From Rhodanobacteraceae bacterium (lineage in GTDB: Bacteria > Pseudomonadota > Gammaproteobacteria > Xanthomonadales > Rhodanobacteraceae), in the NCBI GenBank assembly GCA_021325475.1, contig JAJPHA010000030.1, forward strand, positions 1 to 39,129: a DNA stretch of 39,129 nt. Direction: 5' to 3'. This document shows positions 17,873-25,920 of the stretch, piece by piece. Position 1 is the first letter of the stretch; the number at the start of each line of letters is the position of its first letter. A program made the translations under genes and the position numbers. The notes beneath the pieces were generated by a model. The model made no database searches and was not told the DNA's origin. It saw nothing but the letters and a program-made list of their open reading frames with translations.

Positions 17873-18331
17873 TCACGGACCGAAGCCGTCGCGGAAGATC
17901 AGATCGTGGATGACGGTGATGACGCCGGTCATTTCGGCGTGGTTGCCGCAATTGTAGTAAAGCGTCGTCGGCGCATCGATCGGCACATCGAACGTGATGG
18001 TCGACGGCATGGCGACGCCGTTCGCCGAAAGACCCGTGCCGGCATAGGCGTTGCCCGGGCCGGTGCTCGGCGCCGTCTTGATCCAGAACGGATGGATACT
18101 CGAGGTGGAAACGTTGAACGTATACTGCTGCCCGGTATACAAGGTGAGATCGGGGTTTCCGCTCGCGGCGCCGCCATCGATGGCGATGTCCCACCGGTAC
18201 TGACCAAAGCCGCCGCTGATGTTCGGCGTCACGCTGAAGCTGTTGGCGCGCGCAACCGTGGTGCCGATGGCGAGGGCGATGCCGATGCCGATCGAAGCGG
18301 CGCGCGTGGCGGCGATTGGAATGCGGAGCAT
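17873..18331 (-). CDS. Secreted blue-copper (cupredoxin) protein with an IFRDGF C-terminal tail
   Basis: 152 aa from the ATG at 18331. A start 11 codons earlier at 18364 is also open. A signal peptide runs to about residue 29 (TTVARA-NSF). The mature domain has a complete type-1 copper ligand set: H80 in SIHPFW, then C128, H131 and M134 in YYNCGNHAEMTG, with the short C-X2-H-X2-M spacing of amicyanin-like proteins. The C-terminus ends DLIFRDGFGP. Similar IFxDGFE endings recur, as I recall, on secreted proteins of this bacterial group and have no assigned function. It probably transfers electrons in the periplasm or at the surface. It lies between MCC beta and FTR1. Confidence 0.82.
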   Translation of the reverse strand: MLRIPIAATRAASIGIGIALAIGTTVARANSFSVTPNISGGFGQYRWDIAIDGGAASGNPDLTLYTGQQYTFNVSTSSIHPFWIKTAPSTGPGNAYAGTGLSANGVAMPSTITFDVPIDAPTTLYYNCGNHAEMTGVITVIHDLIFRDGFGP

Positions 18332-18379
18332 GGCGACATCCGTGGCTGGCGCCGGGTGTGCCATTGCACCATGGTGCGC

Positions 18380-19987
18380 CTACATGCGGAATACGCCGAA
18401 TCGCTGTTTTTCGACAGGTGCGTTTAGTGAGGCCGAGATCGCCAACCCCAGCACGCGCCGGGTATCGGCCGGGTCGATCACGCCGTCGTCCCACAGCCGC
18501 GCGGTGGCGTAGTAGGGGTGACCCTGACGCTCGTACTGCTCGCGGATCGGCGCCTTGAACGCTTCCTCGTCCTCCTTCGACCAGCGGCCGCCGGCGGCTT
18601 CGATGCCGTCGCGCTTGACCGTGGCGAGCACGCTCGCCGCCTGCTCGCCGCCCATCACGCTGATGCGCGCGTTCGGCCACATCCACAGGAAGCGGGCGCC
18701 GTAGGCGCGCCCGCACATGGCGTAGTTGCCGGCGCCGAAGCTGCCGCCGATGATCACGGTGAACTTCGGCACGTGCGAGCACGCCACCGCGGTCACCATC
18801 TTCGCGCCGTCCTTGGCGATGCCGGCGTTTTCGTACTTGCGGCCCACCATGAAGCCGGTGATGTTCTGCAGGAACACCAGTGGCACGTCGCGCTGATTGC
18901 ACAGTTCGATGAAGTGCGCGCCCTTGAGCGCGGATTCGGCAAACAGAATGCCGTTGTTGGCGATGATGCCGACCGGATAGCCGTGGATGTGGGCGAAGCC
19001 GGTGACCAGGGTCTTGCCGTAGCGCGCCTTGAACTCCTGGAATTCCGAGCCGTCGACGAGGCGCGCGATCACCTCGCGCACGTCGAACGGGTAGCGCGTG
19101 TCGCGCGGCACGATGCCGTAGATTTCCTCGGCCGGGTAGAGCGGCTCGCGCGGCTCGGCGAGCGCGAGCGGCACGCGCTTGACGCGATTGAGGTGACGGA
19201 TCACCTCGCGCGCGATGGCGAGCGCGTGCGCGTCGTTCTCGGCGAAGTGATCGGCCACGCCGCTCACCGCGGTGTGCACCTCCGCGCCGCCGAGCGATTC
19301 GGCATCGACGACTTCGCTGGTCGCGGCCTTCACCAGCGGCGGCCCGCCGAGAAAGATCGTGCCCTGCTCGCGGACGATGATGGTCTCGTCGCTCATCGCC
19401 GGCACATAGGCACCGCCGGCCGTGCACGAACCCATCACCACCGCGATCTGCGGAATATTGCGCGCCGAAAGTCGCGCCTGGTTGTAGAAGATCCGGCCGA
19501 AGTGCTCCTTGTCCGGGAACACCTCGTCCTGCAGCGGCAGGAACGCGCCGCCCGAATCCACCAGGTAGACGCAGGGCAGGTGGTTCTCGAGCGCGATTTC
19601 CTGGGCGCGCAGGTGCTTCTTCACCGTCATCGGAAAATAGGTGCCGCCCTTGACCGTGGCGTCGTTGGCGACGACGAGGATTTCCTGGCCGTGGACACGG
19701 CCGATGCCGGTGACCAGCCCGGCGCCCGGCGCCTGGCCGTCATACATGCCGTGCGCGGCGAGCGGCGACAGTTCCAGGAACGGCGAGCCGGGATCGAGCA
19801 GCGCGCGGATGCGTTCGCGCGGCAGCAGCTTGCCGCGCTCGGTGTGCCGGGCGCGCGCCTTCTCGCCGCCGCCGAGTGCGGCCTCGGCCATCTGGCGCTT
19901 GAGGTCCGCGACGGCCGCGCGCAGGTGCGTGGCGTTGGCCTCGAACTCGGTTGCGCGGGTGTCGATACGTGAAGCGATGGGGGGCAT
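18380..19987 (-). CDS. liuB: Methylcrotonyl-CoA carboxylase, carboxyltransferase beta subunit
   Basis: 535 aa, exactly the usual MCC-beta length. The acyl-CoA carboxyltransferase fold shows [19 protein letters not shown], the [16 protein letters not shown] oxyanion segment in the N-half, and [35 protein letters not shown] in the C-half. The latter is typical of methylcrotonyl-CoA rather than propionyl-CoA carboxylases. It partners with the alpha subunit at 13179-15182. The start at 19987 (MPPIASRID) fits. The gene is separated from the rest of the leucine genes by the copper and iron genes, an uncommon arrangement. Confidence 0.96.
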   Translation of the reverse strand: MPPIASRIDTRATEFEANATHLRAAVADLKRQMAEAALGGGEKARARHTERGKLLPRERIRALLDPGSPFLELSPLAAHGMYDGQAPGAGLVTGIGRVHGQEILVVANDATVKGGTYFPMTVKKHLRAQEIALENHLPCVYLVDSGGAFLPLQDEVFPDKEHFGRIFYNQARLSARNIPQIAVVMGSCTAGGAYVPAMSDETIIVREQGTIFLGGPPLVKAATSEVVDAESLGGAEVHTAVSGVADHFAENDAHALAIAREVIRHLNRVKRVPLALAEPREPLYPAEEIYGIVPRDTRYPFDVREVIARLVDGSEFQEFKARYGKTLVTGFAHIHGYPVGIIANNGILFAESALKGAHFIELCNQRDVPLVFLQNITGFMVGRKYENAGIAKDGAKMVTAVACSHVPKFTVIIGGSFGAGNYAMCGRAYGARFLWMWPNARISVMGGEQAASVLATVKRDGIEAAGGRWSKEDEEAFKAPIREQYERQGHPYYATARLWDDGVIDPADTRRVLGLAISASLNAPVEKQRFGVFRM

Positions 19988-20079
19988 AGCCAAGTCCCCG
20001 GGGTTTCCGGCGATCCAGAAGATACCAGCTTGCCGCGACCGTCTCCGCCCCCGCGGGGCGAATCGCCGGCGCGAAAGCA

Positions 20080-20103
20080 AACCGGCCGCCGAAGCGGCCG
20101 GTT
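20080..20103 (-). terminator. Stem-loop with UUCG tetraloop after the Ala/Gln-rich lipoprotein gene
   Basis: On the minus strand a perfect 10-bp stem (AACCGGCCGC / GCGGCCGGTT) closes a C(TTCG)G tetraloop and is followed by TGCTTTC. It begins 27 nt after the lipoprotein stop. The stability and position indicate a transcription terminator or a 3'-end-protecting hairpin. The U-run is weak. Confidence 0.7.
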
Positions 20104-20130
20104 GCGACTTGCGTTGCGGAGGGCGCGCGT

Positions 20131-20499
20131 TCAGTGCCCGCCGTCGTCCTTCTTCGCGGCTTCCGTGGCCTTTTCCGCGGCTTCCTTCACCTCCTGGGCG
20201 CCTTGCTTGGCCGTCTCCGCGGTCTGCGCGGCACTCGCCGCGGCCGCCTGGCCGGCAATCGCGGCCTGCTGCGCGGATTGCGCGGCGGCGCCGACATCGC
20301 CGGCCTGGGCATGTTGCGCGGCGGCCTGTGCGGCGGTGGTGGCCTGTTGCGCCTGCTGCGCGGTCTGCTGCGCGGCTGCCTGGGTGGCGGCCGCGGCGGC
20401 CTTGGCCTTGGCGGCGGCCTCCTGTGCGGCCTGCTGGGAATCGTTGCTGCACGCGGCGAGTGCGAGCACCGCGGCGACGATCACGAGTTTGCTGTGCAT
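20131..20499 (-). CDS. Small Ala/Gln-rich helical lipoprotein
   Basis: 122 aa. A signal peptide with lipobox LAAC (Cys17) is followed by a low-complexity segment made almost wholly of Ala, Gln, Lys and Glu ([20 protein letters not shown] and similar), ending in a Lys/Glu-rich stretch and KKDDGGH. The composition predicts one long alpha-helix or coiled coil, reminiscent of Lpp-type or LEA-like envelope lipoproteins, but without clear homology. A GGGAG ribosome-binding site precedes the ATG at 20499. It looks like a single-gene unit, with its own possible promoter upstream and a strong hairpin downstream. A stress-envelope role is only inference. Confidence 0.85.
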   Translation of the reverse strand: MHSKLVIVAAVLALAACSNDSQQAAQEAAAKAKAAAAATQAAAQQTAQQAQQATTAAQAAAQHAQAGDVGAAAQSAQQAAIAGQAAAASAAQTAETAKQGAQEVKEAAEKATEAAKKDDGGH

Positions 20500-20538
20500 G
20501 GAAGTCTCCCTAGTGTGTCTCAGGTGTCGTTGAAAACG

Positions 20539-20565
20539 TTGGATGATCGGATTGCCGGAAAGTTC
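20539..20565 (-). promoter_or_regulatory. Possible ECF (sigmaE-like) promoter for the Ala/Gln-rich lipoprotein
   Basis: Reading leftward, GAACTT (20565-20560), a 16-nt spacer and TCCAA (20543-20539) resemble the GAACTT / TCnAA elements of sigmaE-type promoters. The site is 40-65 nt upstream of the lipoprotein ATG. The match at the -10 is partial, so this is a candidate only. Confidence 0.3.
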
Positions 20566-20591
20566 ATCCGCCGGCGAGCGGCGTGGCGAGC

Positions 20592-21764
20592 TTACAGCAT
20601 CTCGATGGCGAGTGCCGTGGCTTCGCCGCCGCCGATGCACAGCGACGCCACGCCGCGCTTGCCGCCGCGCGCCTTGAGCGCATGGATCAGCGTCACCACC
20701 AGGCGCGCGCCGGAGGCGCCGATCGGATGACCGAGCGCGCAGGCGCCGCCGTTGACGTTGAGCTTGGCGTGCGCAATGCCGAGCTCGCGCATCGGCGCCA
20801 TGGCGACGACCGCGAATGCTTCGTTCACCTCGAACAGATCGACATCGCCCACCTTCCAGCCGACCTTCTTCAACAGGTGGTCGATCGCGCCGACCGGCGC
20901 GGTGGTGAACCAGGCCGGTTCCTGCGACTGGGTGGCGTGCGCGACGATGCGCGCCAACGGCTTGAGGCCGCGCCGTTTCGCTTCCTCCTCGCTCGTCACC
21001 ACGGTCGCCGCCGCGCCGTCGGAGATGCTCGAGGAACTCGCCGCCGTGACGGTGCCGTCCTTGCGGAAGGCGGGCTTCAGCGTCGGGATCTTGGCCACGT
21101 CGGCCTTGCCGGGCTGTTCGTCGGTGGCGATCTCGACGTCGCCCTTCTTGCCGGCGACCTTCACCGGCACGATCTCGGCCGCGAACGCGCCGGAGGCGAT
21201 CGCCGCCTGCGCGCGCCGTACCGACTCGGCGGCATAGGCGTCCTGTTCCTCGCGGGTGAATTTGTATTTGTCCGCGGTCGCCTCGGCGAACACGCCCATC
21301 GACTGGCCGTCGTAGGGATTGGTGAGCCCGTCCCAGGCCATGTGGTCGACGAGTTTGGCCTCGCCGTAGCGGATACCGGTGCGCGCGGCGACCATGTGCG
21401 GCGCGTTGGTCATGGACTCCATGCCGCCGGCCACGACGATGCTCGCCGAGCCGGCCTTGATCAGATCGTGGGCGAGCATGATCGCCTTCATGCCGGAACC
21501 GCAGACCTTGTTGATCGTGGTGCAGCCCACCGACTTCGGCAGGCCGGCCGCGAGCGCGGCCTGGCGTGCCGGCGCCTGGCCGAGGTTGGCCGGCAGCACG
21601 CAGCCCATGATGACTTCGGAAACGTCCGCCGGCGACACGCCGGCCTGTTCGAGCGCGGCCTTGATCGCCGCCGCACCGAGGCTGGGCGCCGGCACGCCGG
21701 TGAACTGGCCGAGCATGGAGCCAATGGCGGTGCGCTTGGCGCCGGCGATGACGATGGATGACAT
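20592..21764 (-). CDS. Acetyl-CoA C-acetyltransferase (thiolase)
   Basis: 390 aa. The thiolase fold has all catalytic residues visible: acyl-carrying Cys88 in TTINKVCGSGMKA, His346 in ALGHPIGASG and Cys376 in SLCIGGGEATA. The length and the GGMESMTNAPH region fit biosynthetic/degradative acetyl-CoA acetyltransferases (AtoB/PhaA group) that interconvert two acetyl-CoA and acetoacetyl-CoA. Near the leucine genes it could consume acetoacetyl-CoA. The PHA-system gene just to the right leaves room for a polyhydroxyalkanoate role. The start is the ATG at 21764 (MSSIVIAGAKRT). No other PHA gene is present. Confidence 0.95.
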   Translation of the reverse strand: MSSIVIAGAKRTAIGSMLGQFTGVPAPSLGAAAIKAALEQAGVSPADVSEVIMGCVLPANLGQAPARQAALAAGLPKSVGCTTINKVCGSGMKAIMLAHDLIKAGSASIVVAGGMESMTNAPHMVAARTGIRYGEAKLVDHMAWDGLTNPYDGQSMGVFAEATADKYKFTREEQDAYAAESVRRAQAAIASGAFAAEIVPVKVAGKKGDVEIATDEQPGKADVAKIPTLKPAFRKDGTVTAASSSSISDGAAATVVTSEEEAKRRGLKPLARIVAHATQSQEPAWFTTAPVGAIDHLLKKVGWKVGDVDLFEVNEAFAVVAMAPMRELGIAHAKLNVNGGACALGHPIGASGARLVVTLIHALKARGGKRGVASLCIGGGEATALAIEML

Positions 21765-21925
21765 GAGGCTTCTCCGCTGGCTGGAAAACGAAACGGACCG
21801 CGCGGCGATGCCGCGACGCCATGCGTGGCGGCGGGCGGACCGCGCGCGGTGGGAACGACTCGCGCAGGATTATCGCGCCGCAGGGAATCTCAGAACAACC
21901 AGCGGATGCAGCCCCGGCTCTTTGC

Positions 21926-22023
21926 GCCCCCTTGAGTCAAGGGGGCGATCAAACCCTTGCTGCGCAAGGGTTTGATGGGGGTTGTGGAGGTGCGGCGCCG
22001 CGGCCGAAGACAGGAACATGGGG
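21926..22023 (+). repeat. Dispersed palindromic repeat, copy 1
   Basis: About 98 bp, roughly 90% identical to copy 2 at 28606-28703. It has a first hairpin (CCCCCTT / AAGGGGG), then a second with arms ATCAAACCCTTG and CAAGGGTTTGAT around a 5-nt loop CTGCG, then GGGGGTTGTGGAGGTGCG, a GC-rich variable part and GCCGAAGACAGGAACATGGGG. It lies in the 319-bp gap (21765-22083) between the thiolase and the PHA-system gene. I see no gene in the rest of that gap. The loop is the reverse complement of the loop in copy 2. Confidence 0.93.
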
Positions 22024-22083
22024 TTTGATCCAATTGGTAGCGGAGAGCGGCAACGCGATCCGGGTCGCATCGGAATGATGTGG

Positions 22084-22368
22084 TCAGACGGGCGTGCCGA
22101 AATGGCGCACCAGGTGATTCTCGATCTCGCTTTCGATCATCGGCTTGAGCGCGCTCAGCAGGAAACCGAGTTCGGCGCGCACCCGCACTTCCGCCTTGGT
22201 GACGTGGATCTGACCGTTCACCCCGCTGCGACGGAAATGCAGCGTATCGCCGTCCCATTCGGTGGCCAGGCCGAACTTGCGCCCGAGATCGACGGCGGTT
22301 TCCTCGACCACGGCCTTCGCGGCTTTGAGCGATTGCCGGTGACGGTGGCGGATGTCGATCGTGGCCAT
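22084..22368 (-). CDS. Polyhydroxyalkanoic acid system family protein
   Basis: 94 aa. It matches the small PHA_gran_rgn family in length and pattern: an N-terminal MATIDIRHRHRQSLKAAK, a central FGLATEWDGDTLHFRRSGVNGQI, VRAELGFLLSALKPMIESEIENHL at the C-terminal helix. Family members occur near polyhydroxyalkanoate genes in many proteobacteria and also widely where PHA synthesis is not evident. The biochemical role is unknown. The start at 22368 is preceded by AGGGAA on the minus strand. It is divergent from the cupredoxin-kinase locus, sharing a 113-bp gap. Confidence 0.85.
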   Translation of the reverse strand: MATIDIRHRHRQSLKAAKAVVEETAVDLGRKFGLATEWDGDTLHFRRSGVNGQIHVTKAEVRVRAELGFLLSALKPMIESEIENHLVRHFGTPV

Positions 22369-22481
22369 GCAGCAGGTTCCCTGGCGGCGCGGCGCGCGCC
22401 GCGGTGGCTTTGCTATGATGCCGCACCGACCGCATGCCGTGCCAGGCGTGGCGCGGCCGACCTGTAGCCGAAGGGGGACCC

Positions 22482-23144
22482 GTGCGCGCGCTGGCATTCG
22501 TTCTGTGGCTGCTCCCGATCTCGTCCGGCGCGGCGGCGACGATCGCGGGCCACATCGACCTGTTTTCCGAAGGCAAGCCGCTGCGCGCCGAGGAGGCGCA
22601 GGACACGATCGTCTACTTCCGGCCGAAGGTGCCGCTCGCGGCCGTGCCGGTCACGCCGCCGCAGGCGATGAGCACGCTGCGCAAGCAATTCGTGCCGCGG
22701 GTGCTGGCCACCACGGTCGGCAGCGAGGTGCGGTTCCCGAATCAGGACCCGATTCTTCACAACGCCTTCTCGACCTCCAAGGACAATGCTTTCGATGTCG
22801 GCCTGTACGGGCAAGGCGACGGCCAGGCGGTGACCTTCGCGCACGTCGGCTACGTGCGGGTGTATTGCAATGTGCACCATTCGATGATCGGTCACATCCT
22901 GGTGCTGGACACGCCGTATTTCGTGCGGCCCGACGCGAGCGGCAATTTCCGCCTCGCCGACGTGCCGGCGGTGGAGGGCGATCTCGTCGTCTGGAGCGAA
23001 CGGGCGCCGCCCTGGCACAGCGTGATCCACGCCGGCGCCGACGCGCCGGTCAGCGTGCAAATGGAGCTCACCCAGCGGCGCATTCCGACCCACATGAACA
23101 AGTTCGGCAAACCGTATGGCAGAAGCAGTGACGGCGGATACTAG
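22482..23144 (+). CDS. Periplasmic cupredoxin-like protein (methylamine-utilisation-type)
   Basis: 220 aa from a GTG at 22482, which has an AAGGGGGA ribosome-binding site and yields a clean signal peptide (ALAFVLWLLPISSGAAA). The mature protein has a cupredoxin domain with a full type-1 copper set: H93 in PILHNAFS and C129, H132 and M135 in VYCNVHHSMIGH. A C-terminal extension (about 140-220) is beta-rich. Similar proteins are annotated as methylamine utilisation proteins, but no mau genes are here. The last 29 nt overlap the start of the receptor kinase gene, so the two are translationally coupled. The protein may supply a copper or redox signal to that kinase (inference). Confidence 0.85.
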   Translation: MRALAFVLWLLPISSGAAATIAGHIDLFSEGKPLRAEEAQDTIVYFRPKVPLAAVPVTPPQAMSTLRKQFVPRVLATTVGSEVRFPNQDPILHNAFSTSKDNAFDVGLYGQGDGQAVTFAHVGYVRVYCNVHHSMIGHILVLDTPYFVRPDASGNFRLADVPAVEGDLVVWSERAPPWHSVIHAGADAPVSVQMELTQRRIPTHMNKFGKPYGRSSDGGY

Positions 23145-25848
23145 CGAACGCGGCGGCGGCCGCTTCAGTCTGCCGCTGGCGATCAAGTTCTTCGTCGGTT
23201 CGGCGTTCCTGATCGCACTTGCCGTCGGCGCGGCGGTGGTCGTCACCTATCTGCAGGGCGACCGCATCGCCCGGCGTGCCGTGGACAACGCGCTGGCGAC
23301 GAGCTCGGCGGTGCAGAAGGAATTCGAGCAGAATCGGCTGGAGCAGTTGCAGCTCAAGCTGCAATTGATCGCCGCCGATCCCGGCACCGCGAAGTACGTC
23401 GCCCAGGCGGCCGGCACTACCGCGAACCTGCCGGGCTTGAGCGAGAGCAACGAGCTCGACACCAAGTCGATTCCCGATCTGCTGAAGGAGCGCCAGAGCC
23501 AGTTCGGCTTCGATCTCGGCATCGTGCTCGACGCCAAGGGCAACGTGCTCGGGCGCAGCGACCAGACCGAGGCCTATCAGGAATCGCTCGCCACCGATCC
23601 GCTGGTGCGTCCGGCGATCGACAAGGTCCAGCCGTTCAGCGGCTACTGGCGGCTGGGCGACCGCCTCTACCAGGCTGCGATCATGCCGCTGGCGCAGGAC
23701 CAGGATCTGGTCGGCTTCCTGCTGCTGGCGCAGCGCGTCGGCGACGAGCTGTCGACGAAGATGGAGAAGATCAGCGGCGCCGAGATCGCCTATTGGCTGC
23801 CGCAGGGCGACCAGTTGCGGCTGGTCGCCAGTTCGCTCGACGAGGCCTCGCGCAAGGCGCTGCAGGAAGCCGCCTCGACCCAGGTGCCGGAGCTGATGGC
23901 CGCGGTGAAGGCCGGCCATTCGCTGCCGCGCCTGACGTTGCATTTCGCCGGTCAGCAGTGGGCCGCGCAGCTGGCGCCGACCGCGGCCGAGGGCGAGGGC
24001 AGCCTTGGCGCCGTGCTGGCGCTGACCTCGACCGACAAGATCGTGGCGAGCTATCGCGACATTCTGAACTGGGTGTTGATCGGCGGCCTGGTGTCGATGG
24101 CGATCGCGCTGTTGCTGTCCTACGTGCTGGCCAAGGGCATCCTGCGCCCGGTGCGCGCCATGGCCGAAGCGGCCGAGCAGGCCGCGGCGGGCAACTACAA
24201 GACGCGGATCGGCCTCAAGGGCGCGGACGAGCTGGCGCGCCTGTCGCGCGCTTTCGATTCGCTGCTGTCGGATCTGCGCGAGAAGAGCGACATCGAGGGC
24301 TACGTCAGCAATCTGTCGCGCTTCCTGCCCGATCCGGGACGTGAGCCGGCCGCGCCGACGCCGACGAAGGCGCCGACCGTGGCCGCGCCGGAGCCGGCGC
24401 GGCGCGAGACCTTGAGCCTGCTCGGCCTGGAATTCCGCGAACTTGCCGCCGATTCCTCGGCTTCGGCCGAGGAGGCGCTGCAGAGCTTTCAGCGCATCGC
24501 CGCCGCGGTGAAGACGGCCGCGGGCGAGGCGTGCATTCGCCAGAACGCCGGAGCGCGGTTCGTGCTCGGCTTCGCCGGCGTGGCGCGTTGGGCGGCGGCG
24601 TTGCGGGCACTGGCGCAGATCCGCCAGTGGGCGGACCGGGAGGGTCTGGCGGCTGTGCCGGCGGCGCTGGTCTCGGGCACGCTCGTGACCGGCGGTACCG
24701 TCGATGGCGGCACGGCGCTGTTCGGCGTGGCCTGTGCGCATCTGGACCGATTGATCCCGGAGGCCGCGCCCGGGCAGACGCTGCTCACCCGGGCGGCCGG
24801 CGAGGAGCTCAAGACCGCGTTCGGCGAATCGCGTCTGGCCGTTGCCACCGGCGCGGTCTCCGGCAAACGGTTCTACGCGCTCGCGGCGACCGCGCTGGCC
24901 GATCTGCCGGCCGCCGCGTCGGCGCCGTCGACCGCGGCGGCGGAGAGCGAGGCGCCGACGGTCGTGCCGGCAGCGAAATCGTCGGCCCGCATCACGCCCA
25001 CGCGCGGCGGGCGCGCGATGCGTCTCGAGCCCGGCACGGTATTCGGCGGCCGTTACCGCATCCTGTCCGAGCTCGGCGCCGGCGGCATGGGCGTGGTCTA
25101 CAAGGCCCACGATCTCGAGCTCGACGACGTGGTCGCGCTGAAGATGCTGAAGCCGAGCGCGCTGATGGATCAGGAACAGCTCGATCGGCTGAAGAGCGAA
25201 ATCAAGCTCGCGCGCATGATCACGCATCCCAACGTGCTGCGCACGTTCGATTTCGGCGAGGTCGAAGGGCATCCGTACATCTCGATGGAGTACGTGCGCG
25301 GCCTGACCCTGCGCTATCTGCTGAACGAGACCAAGCGCATTCCGTACTCGGCGGGATTGCGCATCGCGCGCCAGTTGTGCGCTGGCCTGGCGGCGGCGCA
25401 CGAGGTCGGCGTGCTGCACCGGGACATCAAGCCGGAGAATCTGATCCTGCAGCAGACCGGCAACGCCAAGTTGATGGACTTCGGCATTGCCCGGCCGATC
25501 CGCCGCGGCGTGAAGGGGCACACTGAACCCGGCACCTTCCTCGGCACGCCGAACTATTCGCCGCCCGAACAGCTCGCCGGCGAGGAGCTCGACCAGCGCG
25601 CCGACATCTATTCGAGCGGCGTGCTGATGTGCGAGATGTTCTGCGGCAAGTTGCCGTTCAGCGGCAGCAACACGCTGGAAATCTACATCGCCCAGACCCA
25701 AGCCGCGCCGATCAAACCCTCGGAGCACTGGCCGGAAATTCCGCCGGCGCTGGAGGCCATCATCCTGCGTTGTCTCGAACGTAGGCCCGAGGACCGGTTC
25801 GCCTCGGCGAACGAGCTGGCGCAGGCATTGGCCAAACTGCGGGCTTGA
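23116..25848 (+). CDS. Transmembrane sensor Ser/Thr protein kinase with HAMP and cyclase-like domains
   Basis: 910 aa. The order is: TM1 at about 24-45, a periplasmic sensor region of about 270 residues (Cache-like in size), TM2 at about 318-338, HAMP at about 339-392, a degenerate nucleotide-cyclase-like domain at about 430-590, an Ala/Pro/Thr linker, and a PknB-type kinase at about 645-910. The kinase looks active: G-loop GAGGMGVV (654-661), VALK Lys676, HRDIKPEN (D770) and DFG (788-790), with an activation segment TEPGTFLGTPNYSPPEQ. This places a eukaryote-like kinase at the output end of a chemoreceptor-style module, where a histidine kinase or cyclase would normally sit. It overlaps the cupredoxin gene and is followed by porin and FHA genes. 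Confidence 0.93.
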   Translation: MAEAVTADTSERGGGRFSLPLAIKFFVGSAFLIALAVGAAVVVTYLQGDRIARRAVDNALATSSAVQKEFEQNRLEQLQLKLQLIAADPGTAKYVAQAAGTTANLPGLSESNELDTKSIPDLLKERQSQFGFDLGIVLDAKGNVLGRSDQTEAYQESLATDPLVRPAIDKVQPFSGYWRLGDRLYQAAIMPLAQDQDLVGFLLLAQRVGDELSTKMEKISGAEIAYWLPQGDQLRLVASSLDEASRKALQEAASTQVPELMAAVKAGHSLPRLTLHFAGQQWAAQLAPTAAEGEGSLGAVLALTSTDKIVASYRDILNWVLIGGLVSMAIALLLSYVLAKGILRPVRAMAEAAEQAAAGNYKTRIGLKGADELARLSRAFDSLLSDLREKSDIEGYVSNLSRFLPDPGREPAAPTPTKAPTVAAPEPARRETLSLLGLEFRELAADSSASAEEALQSFQRIAAAVKTAAGEACIRQNAGARFVLGFAGVARWAAALRALAQIRQWADREGLAAVPAALVSGTLVTGGTVDGGTALFGVACAHLDRLIPEAAPGQTLLTRAAGEELKTAFGESRLAVATGAVSGKRFYALAATALADLPAAASAPSTAAAESEAPTVVPAAKSSARITPTRGGRAMRLEPGTVFGGRYRILSELGAGGMGVVYKAHDLELDDVVALKMLKPSALMDQEQLDRLKSEIKLARMITHPNVLRTFDFGEVEGHPYISMEYVRGLTLRYLLNETKRIPYSAGLRIARQLCAGLAAAHEVGVLHRDIKPENLILQQTGNAKLMDFGIARPIRRGVKGHTEPGTFLGTPNYSPPEQLAGEELDQRADIYSSGVLMCEMFCGKLPFSGSNTLEIYIAQTQAAPIKPSEHWPEIPPALEAIILRCLERRPEDRFASANELAQALAKLRA

Positions 25849-25920
25849 TTTTCAGTCGCTTATGGAACATTCTTGAAGCGGGTTGACAAGCCGACGCCGC
25901 GGGCGTACTGGGGATTCGCC

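Noticed and set aside
18366-18377. Perfect palindrome GCACCATGGTGC upstream of the secreted copper protein
   Set aside because: It is short, lies between a stop codon and an uncertain start, and overlaps no promoter-like sequence. Chance is likely in GC-rich DNA.
21821-22078. Short open frames overlapping repeat copy 1 as a small gene
   Set aside because: They run through the hairpin repeat without a ribosome-binding site or conserved features, and copy 2 does not preserve the same frame context.
23068-25728. 886-codon minus-strand open frame opposite the receptor kinase
   Set aside because: Mirror of the kinase codons, with no recognisable domain and no ribosome-binding site.
25883-25911. 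TTGACA with a TACTGG 17 bp downstream as a promoter for the porin-like gene
   Set aside because: The -10 match is poor and transcription would start at or after the preferred GTG start, so it is probably a chance TTGACA.
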